Source: an uncultured Collinsella sp.
Lineage (GTDB): Bacteria > Actinomycetota > Coriobacteriia > Coriobacteriales > Coriobacteriaceae
DNA: 22,981 bases
Reading direction: 5' to 3'
Assembly (NCBI GenBank): GCA_900550355.1
Contig: URRT01000007.1
Location: 1 to 22,981, forward strand
Positions 21,487 to 22,981 of the stretch are shown piece after piece (the stretch's first letter is position 1; every line of letters begins with the position of its first letter). Below the pieces are notes generated by a model, which made no database searches, was not told the origin of the DNA, and was given only the letters and a program-made list of their open reading frames with translations. Made by a program: the position numbers and the translations under genes.

Positions 21487-22981
21487 ATGACCGAGGAGCT
21501 CAAGAATCAGGGCGTCGTTGATGACGTCGTGGCAGCAGGGACGGCTGAGGAGGCGGCGGTCGCGCCCGGTCTGGACGATGCCGCCAAGGCTGCAGCCAAA
21601 CGCGAGGCTCGCCGCCAAGCGCTCTACGAGGAAAACGAACGCGCCGAGGACGAGCGCGCCCGCGCTGAGGCAGAACGCATGCGCGATGTGGACGACGAGG
21701 ACGAGGACGAGAAACCCCGTGACACCCGGGCGACGGTGCGCCGTCTGTGGAGCGAGGCTGCCGGCGACCATTGGCGCTTCTATATCGTGTTCGCGAGCAT
21801 TGTGTTCTATGTCATCTTTAACACCGCGGCGCCGGCGTACAGCGCCCGCGTCATCGATGAGCTGTGGGGACACGTAAAGCTGGCGTTTGCCAACGACGCT
21901 ACCTTCAGCATCACCTGGGAGAACTGCGGCAGGACCATCTTCATCTACTTTATGATCTGGACGGCCGCCGCCTCGTTCTACGCGCTCCAGAGCTTTTTGA
22001 TGTCGAGCGTGGCCGAACGCCTCAACCTGCGTCTGCGTAACCGTATCGCTCAAAAGCTCAACCGTCTGCCGCTTGCCTACTTTGACGCGCATCGCCCCGG
22101 CGAGGTCGTCAGCCGCGCGACCAACGACTTGGACAAGATGTCCGAAAGCATGCAGCGTGGACTGCTGCAGTTACTGGTGTCGATCGGCACCGTGGTGGGC
22201 GCCGTGGGCGTGATGTTCGTGTTTAGCGTGCCGCTCACGCTGGTCTTTTTGTTCTTTACGGCGTTGTCGCTGCTAGTAACCAAAGTGGTCTCGCGCCGCA
22301 CACATGACGTGACCGGCGAGCGCCAGGAGTGGGTGTCCAAGATTACGAGTGCGGTCGAGGAAGGCTATTCGGGCCGTCTGGTGATTCGCGCGTTTAACCG
22401 CGAGCGTCAGAGTTCTGCCGAAGTGCATGAGGCCTCGAAGGAGCTAGCGCGCGTGAGCACCAAGGCCGACTTTATGATCAATGCCGTCGGCCCCGCGGTG
22501 CGCTTTATCGGCCGTTTGGCGCAGATCGTGATCGCGCTGGTGGGCTGCAGCATGCTGGTCGCCGGTCACATGACCGTTGGCGTGTTCCAGGCGTTCTTCC
22601 AGTTTATCTACGAGGCGTCCGAACCCATGACGCAGCTGTCGTTTACCTTTAACTCGCTGCAGAGCGCGCTGGCGAGTGCGGAGCGTGTGTTCGACCTGCT
22701 CGATGAGCCCGAGATGGAGGCCGATCCGCTGCCGGACGAGGCTGCCAAGCTGTCGGGTCGCGTTGAGGGCCGCGTCGCTTTTGAGCACGTGCGCTTTGGT
22801 TATTCGCCCGACAAGCCGCTTATGCGCGACGTGTCGTTTACCGCCGAGCCGGGTCAGAAGATTGCGGTGGTGGGAACCACGGGTGCGGGCAAGACCACGC
22901 TCATCAACCTGCTCATGCGCTTTTACGAGATTGACGGCGGGCGCATTACCATCGACGGGGGGGGGACACGCCAGCACGCGC
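21487..22981 (+). CDS. ABC exporter half-transporter, second subunit (3' end outside window)
   Basis: The frame is open from ATG 21487 to the window end (498 codons). AAGGGAGGTG lies just upstream, and the start is 2 nt after the previous stop. Residues 1-95 are an unusual charged, Ala/Glu/Arg-rich extension, probably coiled coil, ending in DVDDEDEDEKPRD. The transmembrane region begins near FYIVFASIVFYVIF (about 97-110). The coupling segment PLAYFDAHRPGEVVSRATND, and further on Walker A GTTGAGKTT (463-471), are intact. The signature, Walker B and switch motifs lie beyond the window. A run of nine G at 22957-22965 gives IDGGGTR where IDGVDTR is typical. It is the expected catalytic partner of the upstream subunit. 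Confidence 0.93.
   Translation, partial: MTEELKNQGVVDDVVAAGTAEEAAVAPGLDDAAKAAAKREARRQALYEENERAEDERARAEAERMRDVDDEDEDEKPRDTRATVRRLWSEAAGDHWRFYIVFASIVFYVIFNTAAPAYSARVIDELWGHVKLAFANDATFSITWENCGRTIFIYFMIWTAAASFYALQSFLMSSVAERLNLRLRNRIAQKLNRLPLAYFDAHRPGEVVSRATNDLDKMSESMQRGLLQLLVSIGTVVGAVGVMFVFSVPLTLVFLFFTALSLLVTKVVSRRTHDVTGERQEWVSKITSAVEEGYSGRLVIRAFNRERQSSAEVHEASKELARVSTKADFMINAVGPAVRFIGRLAQIVIALVGCSMLVAGHMTVGVFQAFFQFIYEASEPMTQLSFTFNSLQSALASAERVFDLLDEPEMEADPLPDEAAKLSGRVEGRVAFEHVRFGYSPDKPLMRDVSFTAEPGQKIAVVGTTGAGKTTLINLLMRFYEIDGGRITIDGGGTRQHA

Noticed and set aside
22957..22965. Programmed frameshift at the G run
   Set aside because: The reading frame continues normally through it, with the Thr-Arg of the family pattern in place.

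Overview
This 23-kb window is GC-rich, densely coded bacterial chromosome with no tRNA, rRNA, CRISPR array or transposase gene that I can see. The gene repertoire (amino-acid ABC importer, EF-G-like GTPase, GlmS, LarE, heterodimeric drug-type ABC exporter, many one-component regulators), the base composition and the AAGGAGG-type ribosome binding sites suggest an anaerobic Gram-positive of the Actinomycetota, most likely a gut Coriobacteriia member such as Collinsella. That assignment is inference from gene content; I could not run a database search.

Layout. 1-2655: a three-gene polar amino-acid ABC importer (Tat-type lipoprotein, permease, ATPase) with its own promoter, a large intercistronic hairpin after the binding-protein gene, and a terminator. 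2656-5037: a monocistronic EF-G-like GTPase with a long structured leader and a strong terminator. 5098-6081 (minus): a membrane-anchored, probably extracellular DNA/RNA nuclease. 6237-8252: an AlbA/Schlafen-type regulator with an ATPase-like domain and winged helices, preceded by nine copies of a TTTAGAGAGA motif. 8549-9424 (minus): LarE. 9592-10242: a HAD phosphatase. 10356-11471 (minus): a LacI-family regulator. 11789-13636: glmS. 13753-14484 (minus): a GntR/FCD regulator divergent from a YeiH-type membrane exporter (14648-15682). 15948-17165: a regulator with a decayed sigma54-activator AAA+ domain and an intact Fis-type HTH. 17250-17825: a single-pass membrane protein of unknown function. 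17954-18475 (minus): a nitroreductase. 18771-19061: a 96-aa hypothetical protein. 19225-22981: a MarR regulator translationally coupled to a pair of ABC exporter half-transporters, the second cut by the window end.

Two features go beyond ordinary gene content. One is a 50-nt dispersed repeat (four copies: 6237, 8324, 11538 and 13705), always between genes, forming a hairpin whose loop carries CCTGTCCC. A fifth, unrelated stem next to copy 3 presents the same loop octamer, exactly complementary to the loop of copy 3. The other is the TTTAGAGAGA array in front of the AlbA/Schlafen regulator, which spans the putative promoter and reaches the ribosome binding site, so it looks like an autoregulatory switch. 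The MarR-ABC module has an equally clear pair of 18-bp operators, one of them lying exactly between the -35 and -10 boxes.

The genes are mostly separate short transcription units ended by strong hairpin terminators. Only the amino-acid importer and the MarR-ABC-ABC set look like operons.
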